NCBI RefSeq assembly: GCF_000001735.4 | Contig: NC_003076.8 | Span: 15,627,835 to 15,691,834 of the forward strand | Length of the DNA stretch: 64,000 nt | Source: Arabidopsis thaliana | Lineage: Eukaryota > Streptophyta > Magnoliopsida > Brassicales > Brassicaceae | Direction: 5' to 3' | Shown: positions 22,964 through 33,979 of the stretch, piece after piece | Layout: each line of letters opens with the position of its first letter | Numbering within the stretch: the first letter of the stretch is position 1 | Position numbers and translations under genes: made by a program | Notes under the pieces: model-generated | What the model saw: the letters and a program-made list of their open reading frames with translations, nothing else | What the model was told of the DNA's origin: nothing | Database searches by the model: none

Positions 22964-23336
22964 TGAAAGTAAATGAGAAATCGAAAGATATTTGTTTATA
23001 TTGCTTTCAACTTTTTAATTTTGGATTACAATGAGGCTGCTTTTATATAGAGCTACATGATTTAACCTAATGTATCCTTGGCTGCGAATTTGTCTCTTGG
23101 AATTTGGTTAAGCGTCATCACGCGCTGCGAGTGCCTCAAATCGGTTTTGAACCTTTAGCTCCGTACTGTAAGGCGATAGGGATCGTTCTGCAACTCTGTT
23201 TTTGTCTTGTGTTGCAGGTGACCGTTGTACGTCTGTGGGCTCCGGTTTGGGCTGAGCGTTTGGTTTTGTTGGATTGGGCTTTGTTGTCCGAAAGCCCAAT
23301 TGAGAAGTAACGTCGTTTTGCTGTTTAGCTTTGACA
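22964..23336 (-). repeat. Copia A 5' LTR
   Basis: 373 bp, nearly identical to 18363-18735. It should hold the promoter of the element. Confidence 0.93.
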
Positions 23337-23341
23337 TTCTC

Positions 23342-24175
23342 TATTTCACTCACATACACACGATTTTTTTCAATCCTCTCTTCTTCGTCATTGACTCAAG
23401 CTTTCACTTGGAAGAGTAGAAAGGTTATGGCATTTGGTTTATCTTACTGTTTGTTATATGAATTGGAAATGATCTCCGAATCAATTTTTGATTTTTAGTT
23501 ATGAATTTTCAAAGTCTGTGTTTTGTTGTTTAGACACTATAAGGCGTGCCTATTGAATATTCATGCAAAAACTTGTATTCTCCTGATCATCACATAAAGA
23601 GATACTATATAGGATCTCCTTCATTCTCTATTGCTTAATTTTGGAACAGAGTTCGAATGCTTTAAGTGTCTCTTAGAATTTTCATGACTTTGTAGCTTTG
23701 AGGTATATATTAAAACTAATGGCCTAGTTAGGATAGTTTTTTTTTTTTGGGTCTAAATTTAAGATAGTTTTTTGCATGGAATTAGAAGACTTCTCCACAA
23801 TTTTTAATAAACGTATTAGTAGAGAAACAAAAAAAACTTCAATTCAACAAAACTAGTCACACTAATTATTTTAGAGAAATTTCCACAAATACCACCAATA
23901 TTTTATAACTTATGCATTCATTATTTTATTACTATAAACACTCTAACTTATGTAACGGTCAATTTAATTTATGTATTAAAAAAGAAGTAACGTCAATTTA
24001 ACATTGAAACTCATGCATTGAATTTTCATAATTACTAGAAAAACAAAATCTGACTTAAGGGAACAGGCAAAAAAAAAATCGAACTTACGTAACTGTCAAT
24101 TAAATTTTTCAAAAAAGAAGTAACGTAATATAATATTAAAAATATAATATATTTATTTATTTCTTTATCTAACAA

Positions 24176-24212
<37 letters not shown>

Positions 24213-25369
24213 ACAATTTACTCGGGAGTCTTGGATTGAGAGATAAGCTCTCTCTTGGACTAGGATTAGATCTCGGATTTCGTTTTCATTTTCTGTGAAT
24301 ACTCTAAACTGTTCAATTTTGTATTTGTTTTTGTCATTTTGTTTGAATTGTAAATAAACTTTTGGTTGCCCACATCGATTTCTTCTCTTTAGGATCTACC
24401 GGGAAAAACAAATTAGTATATGTCACTCACTGAAAAGATGATAGAAGTAATCTTTGTACGTATCAGATTTCAAGTGGAATCAAATACTTTTAGTCCAAAA
24501 CAAATTGAGGACATGGCGGATTTTTTTGAAGGTATTGAAATTTTGGAAAGAAAATGTTGGGGTTACAACAAAATGTTAACATTTCAAAAGAACAATTAGC
24601 ACTAGCCGACCACAAAAAAACATAAAATAGCACTAGCCATTTACGAGAACTTTGAAATACTAATGACATTATTATGGATGTAGTAGACTAAGATGATGTT
24701 ATTTTAGTGTTGAAACCAACGTCAGTATTATATATGGTTGGAGACTAAAATGCATATAAACTATTTGCTTAAGGTCTATTTATTTTGCTGTAAATGATTA
24801 CCATTTATTGTTTGCAATCATATGCTGTTTACTACCAAATAATGAATTTTTTTTTTTAATAAGATTTTATTTTCTATCCACAAAAATAAACTATTATAGT
24901 TATGTTATATCATTATATATGGTTCATCTGCTAATTTTCTAAACATTGAAAACAATGTGCAAGAAGTCTCACGACATGCCGACCCAAAAAAAAAAAAAAA
25001 ACTCTCAAGACAAATTCTTGTAAAAGTCAAAAAAATTTCTTTAATAGTCTATGATGTTTTATGTAATTTAGTAGCAAACTAATGCTATATATATGTTATC
25101 GCTTTCTATTTGATGGCCTATGTTTCCTAACCTTTTTTTTCTTTTTCTTTTAACAACTCTTAAAGACTTGTTTAAATATCTAAAAATATTGTAATACACT
25201 GAAAATAAAATTATGTAAGCCTGAATCAAATATAGAGAAAGTAAACATATTAAATATCAAATTAGGTGAACAACACCTTTCTTTATTATATTGAGCATAA
25301 ATCTTTAACTCTTGTTACATCATTACTTAAGTGTTACAACCATAAACACTCGTATTGTGGTGACTAGAT
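23342..25369. other. Spacer between Copia A and the GLP array
   Basis: AT-rich, no convincing ORF. Contains an (AT)n run at about 24178-24208. The stretch 24209-24420 (begins TTGACAATTTACTCGGG) is slightly richer in G+C and resembles LTR or 5' UTR sequence, without a partner. The last 100 bases form the 3' end of GLP1, including the stem AGGTG...CACCT near 25264-25278. Confidence 0.6.
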
Positions 25370-26134
25370 TTAGTTTCTAAACTTGGCCTCAAGATCCTCG
25401 ACAATATTGACATCTAATTGAAATGCTTGAGCTAAAATATCTGGATTAATCGGAGGCGTTGACCCAAACACAGTATCAGCGATCGTGATAACACCAGCAT
25501 TCTGACTACTCAATCCAGCGAAGGCCACCGCAGGCGTTTTCCCGATATTCACTTGAAAATGGATCATTCCTATGGGAAACACAAACACGTCACCCGGGTA
25601 CAGAACTTTGGCGAATAGACGGTTATTGTCTTGATTGGAAGAGACAAAACCAACATATAACGTTCCCTCGATAAGGACAAGGATCTCAGTAGCACGAGGG
25701 TGCGTGTGAGGCGGGTTTTGTCCATATGGTGCATAGTCTATGCGGACCAAGGATATTCCCATAGTGTTTAACCCTGGAATCTGGTCGACATTGACTGTTG
25801 TCACGTTGGATCTGACTTTATTATTAGTGCTTCCTGCCTGGTTGAGGCCTGAGAAGAAGAATTATTCTGCCTTCGCTTGCTTGGGATCCTTACAGAACTT
25901 TCCATTCACAAAAACTGTAAAAACCTTTATTTATTACAACTTCAAATATAATCGTAATAAAGGAGAACAGTAATTAGTAGAGAGTTAGAGAATTTGAGTT
26001 TTATACGCACCACCATTTTTGAGGTCATCAATGGCCACACAGAAATCTTGAAGTGGACTTGGATCATAAGCTTCAGCAAAGGAAATGACCAAAGCCGATA
26101 AGGTAATCAGGATGAGAGACTTGGAAACCCTCAT
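25370..26134 (-). pseudogene. GLP1: class A germin-like gene with premature stop
   Basis: A two-exon germin-like (cupin) gene: exon 1 26134-26011, intron starting GTGCGT and ending CAG, exon 2 25914-25370. Full length would be 222 codons: signal peptide ([10 protein letters not shown]..., cleavage after about residue 22, before [10 protein letters not shown]), Cys pair 32/49, metal ligands H111, H113, E118 and H160 (HTHPRATE and GMIHFQ). In this copy codon 59 is TAA (25862-25864) where every other copy has GAT (Asp), so translation ends before the cupin barrel. The rest of the frame is open and conserved, implying a recent loss. Residues such as VRSN and EDLEAKFRN match, from memory, AT5G39100 (GLP6), which I recall as intact in the reference. 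The frame after the stop has no useful early ATG. Confidence 0.88.
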
Positions 26135-26220
26135 TTTGAAACAAAGGGATATGCTAATGCTTTTCAAAGACTTTTATATGTGTGTGTGTTGTTTGTGAAT
26201 TGTGAAGCATTTGAGCTCAG

Positions 26221-26263
26221 TATTTATAGGGCAAAAGCGCATGTCATATTTGACGTGGTCCAA
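26221..26263 (-). promoter_or_regulatory. GLP1 core promoter: TATA box and TTGACGTGG block
   Basis: On the coding strand CTATAAATA (26229-26221) lies about 90 bases before the ATG; about 15-20 bases further upstream is the block TTGGACCACGTCAAATATGA (26263-26244). It contains ACGTCA (TGA/bZIP type) and, on the other strand, TTGAC (W-box core). The same arrangement is found at all class A genes. Confidence 0.6.
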
Positions 26264-27332
26264 AGATATTCTATATACATTGTTTTAAATTGGCAGTTTA
26301 AAAAAGTTTAACAAGTCTATCGATGACTTCATATATCTTTAATTATAAATGGATTTGCATGCCTATATAAATAAAGCCACGACCAGAGCTTATATTAATT
26401 TATTCTAGATTTAAGAAGTTTCCTAGCTGTTTTGCAGTTGGAACCATGCCTAGAAATGACTTGTTCAAAAAAAAAAGAAAAAAGAAAAAGAAAAGAAATG
26501 ACTTGTTCAAATTAATTAACAAGGAATCGGATCAACTTAAGTGACTTGGAGACTACCATACACAAATTGAAGGGTGGCAAAGAAGCCATATCTTCCCCAA
26601 ATCAGAGAACTCATAGTTACATCCAAAAAGTTAACATGGTAGTGCATGGTCGAGCCTATATTGATTTATGATGACTATCAAACATGTGCTAACTTTTTTA
26701 GTACTTTGAGTGATAACCACGGTTTTTTTTTTTTTGGCATGAATTGTTTAGTTCAACAAAACTTATCAATATACAATTGTTCTAAAAACTTTTTCATTTA
26801 GTTTGTGAACGGAAAATTCTCTGTTGTGCTACCAGTGAAACATCTCAGACATAGTAATTGCAATTATGCCATTTTTTAACTGTTATGATGACTATCAAAC
26901 ATTTGGTCTAATGGTTTTCATAAGAGAGGAAAATCATTATTCGAGTGTATTTGCGAAAAGGAGTATTCCCAAAACAAAAATAGATTAAAGACTGTTTTTG
27001 GGTCCACGAATACTACTAGAGCCTATGTTCGAATTCCATGCTAAATAAAAAAGAAAAGATGTCTTGTTTATCACTATTTTTAACATTTTATTTTGACAAT
27101 AAATAAAATTATTATTAGTCAACTTGTGACTTGTGAGTCACAACAGAACCGCCATCTGATCCAAACATTATATACAAGAAGTCAAGAAGCCAAACAAATA
27201 TTTCATTTTCCGAAAACAAATGTTAAGATTCTTAGCAGATTTATATCTTTGTTTAGATAGAAATACAACATATGACGTAGGTAAAATTAAAGCATACTTT
27301 ATGTAAGTTTTCTATGACTACGTCAAATTTAA
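26264..27332. other. GLP1 upstream spacer with SINE-like piece
   Basis: Non-coding. 26640-27060 matches, with much divergence, 31800-32300 upstream of GLP2, so both belong to an old duplication. 26905-27060 resembles a tRNA-derived SINE: TGGTCTAATGGTTTTC (A-box-like) and, about 115 bases on, ATGTTCGAATTCC (B-box-like). Confidence 0.5.
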
Positions 27333-27405
27333 GTTTACCAGAAGACTTGCTTAATCCCTTGATAATCATATTTACAACAAACACGAACAAGTCTTCGATG
27401 TAAAC
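27333..27405. repeat. Hairpin module, copy 1
   Basis: Inverted repeat: left arm GTTTACCAGAAGACTTG, right arm CAAGTCTTCGATGTAAAC, about 38 bases of loop. First of eight related copies in the GLP array, each about 1.3 to 2.7 kb from the 3' end of a GLP gene. Confidence 0.75.
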
Positions 27406-28340
27406 GTCTGCTTTACTTTTAGATCGAATGCAATACCTAGAATAATAGTATAGTTTTTGTACGTGCACTGTGTTGGCTATTTTCGAAATCCATTGTTCTT
27501 CTGAATAGTTTTAACTCATAAAATGTAAAGACTAATTCAATGTTGTTTATTGGGGGAAAATAAAATAAAAAGACTAATTCAATATATATAGGAAAAGTAA
27601 GGTTAATACGAAAATATCAAATTAAGCGATTTAGTAGGTAAATCTTAGTCTTGAACCACTGCAACAAGGACAAAAGCAAAGACCAAATTTCCATCATATA
27701 TGTGAGAAGGTCTCATAAAAAACAACCATTATAATTTGTGTGTATATTTTTCCAACAATGCACGCTTTGTAAAACTCATGCTTCTTTCAAAATGATACTT
27801 TGATTTTATGTACATCCATTTCGTATTAATCGCATGATTAATATTTATATCCTTTTAAAAAGAAATGTATTGCATGATTTATGTGGTTTTGGGCTTTATT
27901 TTAAAAGATTGAAGTTATGTTGTTTGTTTACCAAGATAGATTAAAGTTATGAAGATAAAAAAAAAAAATCAATAGTGAAATTATCATGTCAGTTTTCCCT
28001 TGAAATATATGAATAGTTTTATAAGTTTAGATGTGATTTAGCAGTAAATTGATGCAAATATATTAATGTAAATATTTATATAATATGTTTTGTTTTCGTT
28101 AACCTTATTTGAGTAGTTTGATCTTTTGTACCAACTTTTCAGACCTCATTACGTATCCATGAAAAATGACATCACCATGCAAGACTGTTAAGACGAAATT
28201 AGCAGATTTATGACAGATTTATATCTTTGTCTTCTAGATATATCATAGATAGAATTACAACATTTTTTGCAAATCTGCTTTGACGTAGGTAAAACTAGAG
28301 CATACTTTATATAAGTTATCTATGACTACGTCAAATTTGC
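27406..28340. other. Mosaic spacer with class B / class A junction
   Basis: From about 27250 to 28174 the sequence follows the spacer that lies 3' of the class B gene GLP4 (36390-37270). At about 28175 it switches to the spacer 3' of class A genes (as at 33172 onward). No class B gene is present between them. No ORF is seen. Confidence 0.6.
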
Positions 28341-28415
28341 GTTTACCGGAAGACTTGCTTAATCTGCCTTGATAAGCATATTTACAACTAACACGAACAA
28401 GTCTTCTATGTAAAC
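28341..28415. repeat. Hairpin module, copy 2
   Basis: Arms GTTTACCGGAAGACTTG and CAAGTCTTCTATGTAAAC around a 40-base loop that itself has the short stem GCTTA/TAAGC. Outside the arms ACGTC-type words continue the inverted symmetry. Confidence 0.8.
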
Positions 28416-28582
28416 GTATGCTTTTACTGTAGATCGACTGCTACTGCTAGAATAATATAACAAAGTTTACGTGCATTGTTTTGATTATTGCGAAATTCAT
28501 TGGTCTTTTGGCATATAGTTTTAACTTATAGTATGCAAAGACTAATTCAATGTTGTTTATTAGAAAAAATATTAATTTAATG

Positions 28583-28967
28583 CAGTGTTTGAAAACCGAT
28601 TTAGGCAGTCGCATAAACCTCGACGAGACGCTAGGTTCTCGGACAGCGCCTAGTCGCTTTGACCACCTACAATCGTATAGATTTTGTTTTAGTATTTTAT
28701 CAATTTCTAACTAAGTTTTATTTATATTTATATAGTTATAAATGTTCATATAAATTTAATAAATGTTTTGTTTAACTTTATTTACGTATTAACATTTTTA
28801 TCCAATTTCCTAATAAATATTTTTATATATTTATTATATGTAATATCATATTTATAATGTTTATGTTAAAAACGCTTACATCGTCTAAAAATAATTTAAA
28901 CCTCGATTAAGCGTTTTAGGTGCTAGACATTGGATTACCGCCTGGTTAGCACCTAGCACTTTCTTGA
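28583..28967. mobile_element. hAT-like MITE, copy 1 (about 385 bp)
   Basis: Begins CAGTGTTTGAAAACCGATTT and ends near CACTTTCTTGA, imperfect inverse of its start. Non-coding. Orthologous copies stand in the same relative position 3' of GLP3, GLP5 and GLP7. The right end is truncated in this copy compared with the others (no ACATTG). Confidence 0.65.
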
Positions 28968-29967
28968 GTAAAAATAATGTTAACACTAAAATAACAAATT
29001 AAGCGAAGATAGTTGGTCAATATTATTCTTTAACCACTGCAACAGGGACAAAAGCAAGGACGGAATTTCCACCATGTATGTAAGGTCACATAGAAATCAA
29101 CTATTATAATTTGTGTGTATATTATTTCCAACAAGACATGCTTTATAAAACTCATGCTTCTATCAAAATGATAATTTGATTTATGTATATCAATTTCGTA
29201 TCAGTCACATGATTTATCTTTATAACTTATAAGAAAAAGAGAAATTCTTAAAAAGACCACATTTTCAAATTTTGTTTCAAAAACTATTACTCTTAGTTTA
29301 TTGATGTAAAAATACTATCGAAAGTTTTAGTTTTCCAAAAATATCACAAACATAAAAATTTAAGTTTGAATTAACTATTTCAGATTCAGGATATAGTTTT
29401 TAGAGTGTCAGAGTTAGCGTTCAGAGTTTTAGAATACCACCGAAAGTTTTTGTTTTCCAAAAATATCACAAACACAAAAATTAAAGTTTGAACTAACTAT
29501 TTTAGATTTAGGATAGAGTGTTTAGAGTGTTAGAGTTAGCGGCCAGGGTTTAGTTTTGAAAATTAAAAGTTAATTTTAGTTTTGTGGTATTATTGGAAAA
29601 TCAAGACTTAAGTGGTATTTTTGGAAAACCAAAACTAAAAGTGGTATTTTTGATAAATGTCTTTAAAATATATATATATTTTTTAGTAGAACCTTAAATA
29701 TATATTTTCTTTGATGGTTTGTCTTTATTTTTTTTTTTTGTTCATTTTAACAACCCTTAAAGACTTGACGGAATATCCAAGAAAATGTTAATACCCCGAC
29801 ATTTTAAAAAGTGGTAAGACAGAATTCTATATAGAAAAAGTAAACTTATTATTAAATATCAAATTAGTGATAACACCTTTTTATTTTATTAAGCATAAAC
29901 CTTTAATCCGTGTTACATATTCCTTAGATACTACAACGATAAACACTCAATATTGTGGTGACTAGAT
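28968..29967. other. 3' spacer of GLP2 with AT-rich inverted repeats
   Basis: 29240-29660 holds a degenerate element rich in GTGGTATTTTTGGAAAACCA words, direct and inverted, repeated twice here and found again 3' of GLP3, GLP5 and GLP7. No ORF. The GLP2 3' UTR occupies the last 100 bases or so. Confidence 0.55.
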
Positions 29968-30750
29968 TTAGTTTTTAAACTTGGCCTCAAGGTCTTTAAC
30001 AACATTGACGTCTAACTGAAACGCCTGAGCCAAAATATCTGGATTAATCGGAGGCGTTGACCCAAACACAGTATCTGCAATCGTGATGACACCAGCATTT
30101 TGACTACTTAGTCCAGCAAAGGCCACTGCAGGGGTCTTCCCGATATTCACTTGAAAATGGATCATTCCTATGGGGAACACAAACACGTCGCCCGGGTTCA
30201 GCACTTTAGCGAATAAACGGTTGTTGTCTTGATTGGAAGAGACAAAACCAACATATAATGTTCCCTCAACAAGAACAAGGATCTCAGTGGCACGAGGGTG
30301 TGTGTGAGGCGGGTTTTGACCATATGGCGCATAGTCTATGCGGACCAAGGATATTCCCAAAGTGTTTAACCCTGGAATCTGATCGACATTGACTGTTGTC
30401 ACGTTGGATTTGACTTTATTATTAGTGGTTCCTGCTTGGTTGAGGCCTGAGTAAAAGAAATCTTCTGCCTTTGCTTGCTTTGGATCCTTGCAAAACTTAC
30501 CATTCACAAAAACTGCAAGTAGAAATATTGAATAAAAAAAACCTCTTATTACAACTTCCAATTTACAATATAATAAAGGAGACTAATAATTAGTTGAGAG
30601 TTCAAGAATTCGAGTTTTATACTTACCACCATTTTTGAGGTCGCCAATGGCCACACAAAAGTCTTGAAGTGGACTTGGATCATTAGCTTCGGCAAAGGAA
30701 ATGACCAAAGCCGATAAGGTAATCAGGATGAGAGACTTGGAAAACCTCAT
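29968..30750 (-). CDS. GLP2: class A germin-like protein
   Basis: Two exons: 30750-30627 and 30512-29968 (intron GTAAGT...TTGCAG); 222 residues. Signal peptide about 1-22 ([10 protein letters not shown]..., cleavage before [10 protein letters not shown]), Cys pair C32/C49, cupin domain with Mn ligands H111, H113, E118 (HTHPRATE) and H160 (GMIHFQ), one N-glycosylation site N78-V-T. Germin-like proteins are secreted, protease-resistant cell-wall cupins that form oligomers; some have superoxide dismutase or oxalate oxidase activity, but this one cannot be assigned an activity from sequence. From memory it matches AT5G39110. The full signal peptide is supplied by exon 1; the long open frame through the intron is not the real N-terminus. 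Confidence 0.92.
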
Positions 30751-30836
30751 TTTCAAACAAAAGGTTATGCTAATCCTTTTTTGAGACTTTTATAAATGTA
30801 TGTGTTGTTTGTGAATTGTGAAGCATTTGAGTTTAG

Positions 30837-30881
30837 TATTTATAGGACAAAAAAGCGCATGTCGTATTTGACGTGGTCCAA
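30837..30881 (-). promoter_or_regulatory. GLP2 core promoter: TATA box and TTGACGTGG block
   Basis: CTATAAATA at 30845-30837 on the coding strand; block TTGGACCACGTCAAATACGA (30881-30862) upstream. Same order and spacing as GLP1. Confidence 0.6.
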
Positions 30882-33333
30882 GATATTATCTACATATCTT
30901 GTAACTCGCATGTTTCAAAGTGGCAGTTCAAAAATGTTTAACAAGTCTATCGATAACTTCAATCTATATATTTTAATTAAATTGGATTTACATGACTATA
31001 CTAGATTTTAACCCGGTACACCGCGAAAACAATTTTTTTTTTTTAAATCAGTATATATAAAAGTTTGCAAATTATATCTATTTATAAATTATTTTTATTT
31101 TATAGTTTACTGTTGTTATTAAGTAACGTCCTTCCAAACCCGTTCCGCCAAACCCGTCCCGTAAAAAAACTCCGCAGTACACCGCTAATTTAAATATATA
31201 ATGAAAATAAATGTTTTACGGGATTGCAATTGTATTTTAGTTTAACAAACAAATTTTTGTTTTAAATAGTTGTCGAAATCTAGTTCAAATTTTGGAGAAA
31301 TAAGTTTAGTGAATTGATAAGAAATGAATTTAAGTGTGTTTTGCTCATTTTAAGGGATTGCAATTGTATTTTGGTCTGTCAAATATTTTTTGTTTTAAAT
31401 AGTTACCGAAATCTAGTTCAAATTTTGGAGAAATTTGCGTGATATATGGGATTGAAATATATTTGGAATGTTTTTTATTTGTTAATTAATTTATTGCAAA
31501 AAAAATTCAATAATTAAAAGTCAGTGGCAGCCATTGTAAATAAGTTCTAACTCCATGATTTATTTCACAAAATGGCTGCAAAAATGTATATATAGATACA
31601 CAAAACCACAGCCATAGCTTATGTTGATTTGTACTAGTTCAAAAAGTTTCCGAGATACGAGACACGACTATTTCCACTGCAACAAATGGTAGTTTAAGTA
31701 ACATAGCAATGGATCAACTGATGTGACTTGGAGATTACCATGACGCGAATTGAGGGCGCCAAAGAAGCCATATTTCCTCCAAATCAGAGAACTCGTAGTT
31801 TCATTCCAAAACTTAAAATGGAAGTGATGGTTAATTATAAACGAGCCATGACATGGATCTCAATAATAACACCAATTATAGGCTTGTTAAGCTTCTAATG
31901 ATTTATAGTGACTAATATGTACTTAATTTTCTAGTACTTTGAATGATAAACAAGAATTTTTGGCAAGAATTGTTTAGTTCAATAAAATTTGTCAATATAC
32001 AATTGTTTTTTTTTGGGTGCAAATTGTTCTAAATTTTTTCTTTGAGTAGTGAATCCAAAATTATCTGTTGTGCTACGAGTGAAACATCTCAAACATAGTA
32101 AATCTAGGGTGTTCACGAAAACGAGAATGGTGATAAACTACGGTAATTGCAGTTGTGACATATTAACTGTTATAAATGCACCAAGTGGTTCTTGGTGTAG
32201 TGGTTTCCGTAAGAGAGAAGCATCCTAGTTCGTGTCACCTGCAAAAACAAATATTTTTGAAGGAAATAGACTAAAGACTATTTATGGGTCCACGAATATT
32301 AGGATTTAAATGGTTGTGGCGGTTAGGGCAAACAAATCTGTTTAAAGTTTAGACCGTTTTTTGTTTATTATTCACAAATTTTAGTCCGTAATAGTAAATT
32401 AAAAAAAATAGAACAAGTTCGCGGCGTACTAACTACATACCGCTTTTATATAGAGAAAAACTTGGTCCTTAGCAATTTGTTCTCAAAATAGAGTGGTCTA
32501 CTCTGCTAGCGGTTTAGTCAGCTTTATCCATAGCATCTATTCAAAATTTTAGAGTCTTTAACATTAAAACCAAAAAAAGAATATAAGAGTTTCTTTCTTC
32601 CTGGACAAAAAATACTAGAGCCTAGGTTCAAATCTTGGAAAAAAAAAAAAAATGTATTGTTTGTCAATATTTAGTCTAATGTTCAAAAAAGCGGTATACG
32701 ATAAATAGACGGTGAATCATTGCCTAATGTCTATAATGTCTAATCGAAATCTAAGCGATTTAGGCGTTTATAACATAAGCATATTAGATATTACATATAA
32801 AAATTTATCAAACAAAATTTTAGCCAACCCTTTCTTTTAATGTATATCAAATAATATATGAATACTTATAATTAATGTATGTAAATCAAATTTAGTTGAA
32901 AATTTGAAAAAATAAACTAAAACAAAATTTATGTAATTTTAGTCTTAGCGGTCATCTACACATCGTCTAAACGTCTAATCAAGACCTAGACAACCGTATA
33001 CGGTATAGACTGCTTTTGAAAACACTTGGTTTGTCTAATAACGTTATCTTGAAAATAAATAAATTATTATTAGTCAACTTGTTAGTAACTACAAAACCGC
33101 CATCCAAAAATTATATACAAGAAGCCAAACAAAGATATTTTAGCAGATTTAGACAACTCAACTACCCACGTTATAGACCATGCAAGACTGTTAAGACTAA
33201 ATTAGCAGATTTATGACATATTTATATCTTTGTCTTCTAGATATATGATAGATAGAATTACAGCATTTTTTGAAAATCTGCTTTGACGTAGGTAAAACTA
33301 GAGCATACTTATCTTTGACCACGTCAAGTTTAC
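30882..33333. other. GLP2-GLP3 spacer with SINE-like and MITE pieces
   Basis: Non-coding. 31800-32300 is related to the GLP1 upstream region. 32165-32300 has an A-box-like TGGTGTAGTGGTTTCC and a weak B box, resembling a tRNA-derived SINE. About 32680-33027 is a reverse-oriented relative of the hAT-like MITE (ends TGTTCAAAAAAGCGG and GACTGCTTTTGAAAACAC). A poly-A run near 32640 may be a SINE tail. Confidence 0.5.
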
Positions 33334-33408
33334 GTTTACCGGAAGACTTGCTTAATCTGCCTTGATAAGCATATTTACAACTAACACGAACAAGTCTTCT
33401 ATGTAAAC
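33334..33408. repeat. Hairpin module, copy 3
   Basis: Same arms and spacing as copy 2 (GTTTACCGGAAGACTTG / CAAGTCTTCTATGTAAAC). Confidence 0.8.
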
Positions 33409-33585
33409 GTCTGCTTTTATTTTAGATCGACTGCTACTGGTAGAATAATATAAAAAACGTTTACGTGCATTGTGCTGATTATTTGCGAAATTCATTGGTC
33501 TTTTGGAATAGTTTTAACTTATAGTATGAAAAGACTAATTCAATGTTGTTTATTAGAAAAAGAGAGTAATTCAATGTAGTGAAAG

Positions 33586-33979
33586 CAGTGCTTTAAAATC
33601 CGATCTAGGCGGTCGCATAAACCTCGAGTAGGCTCTAGGTTCTCGGACAATGTCTAAACAACCATGTGCTTTGACCACTTAAAATCTTATATATTTTGTT
33701 TTAGTTTATTCATCAATTTCCAACTAAGTTTTTATTTCTATATAAATAGTTATATATGTTCATATAATATTTGATATAAATTAAATAAATATTTTGTCTA
33801 ACTTTGTTTACATATTTTTTTTTTTTCATTTTCTCTAATAGATATTTTTATATGTTTATTATATTTGTAGTGTTTATGCTATAAACGCATAAACCACCTA
33901 AACTTTTTCTAAACCCGGATTAATATAGTTGGCATTGAATCACCACCTACTTAGCACCTGATACTTTCTTGAACATTGA
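33586..33979. mobile_element. hAT-like MITE, copy 2 (about 394 bp)
   Basis: CAGTGCTTTAAAATCC start and TTCTTGAACATTG end; flanks AGTGAAAG (33578-33585) and AGTAAAAA (33980-33987) look like a decayed 8-bp target duplication. Confidence 0.65.

Larger units (their letters stand above)
18363..23336 (-). mobile_element. LTR retrotransposon, Copia type (Copia A), 4.97 kb
   Basis: Two 373-bp LTRs (18363-18735 and 22964-23336) start TGAAAGT and end TTTGACA on the + strand, flanked by the 5-bp duplication TTCTC at 18358-18362 and 23337-23341. Coding is on the minus strand, so the 5' LTR is the right one. The primer binding site is the reverse of GGCTCTGATACCA at 22951-22963, complementary to initiator tRNA-Met. 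A short polypurine tract (GAGGGGGAG on the coding strand, about 18735-18743) precedes the 3' LTR. The domain order protease, integrase, reverse transcriptase, RNase H is the Copia (Pseudoviridae) order. The LTRs differ at one visible base (18441 versus 23042), so the insertion is recent, yet the coding frames are broken. Confidence 0.95.

Noticed and set aside
24209-24420. Possible solo LTR
   Set aside because: No second copy, no clear ends and no target duplication; kept only as a note in the spacer entry.
25370-25804. Separate 144-codon GLP open frame
   Set aside because: It is exon 2 of GLP1 after the premature stop; its first codon is GTG, inside the conserved cupin region, without a leader.
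27005-27050. Possible tRNA gene (TTCGAATTCC)
   Set aside because: No cloverleaf can be drawn; the spacing of the A- and B-like boxes is too large. SINE-like remnant is more likely.
29968-30561. 197-codon GLP2 frame starting in the intron
   Set aside because: The first residues are intron sequence. The real N-terminus is the signal peptide in exon 1 at 30750-30627.
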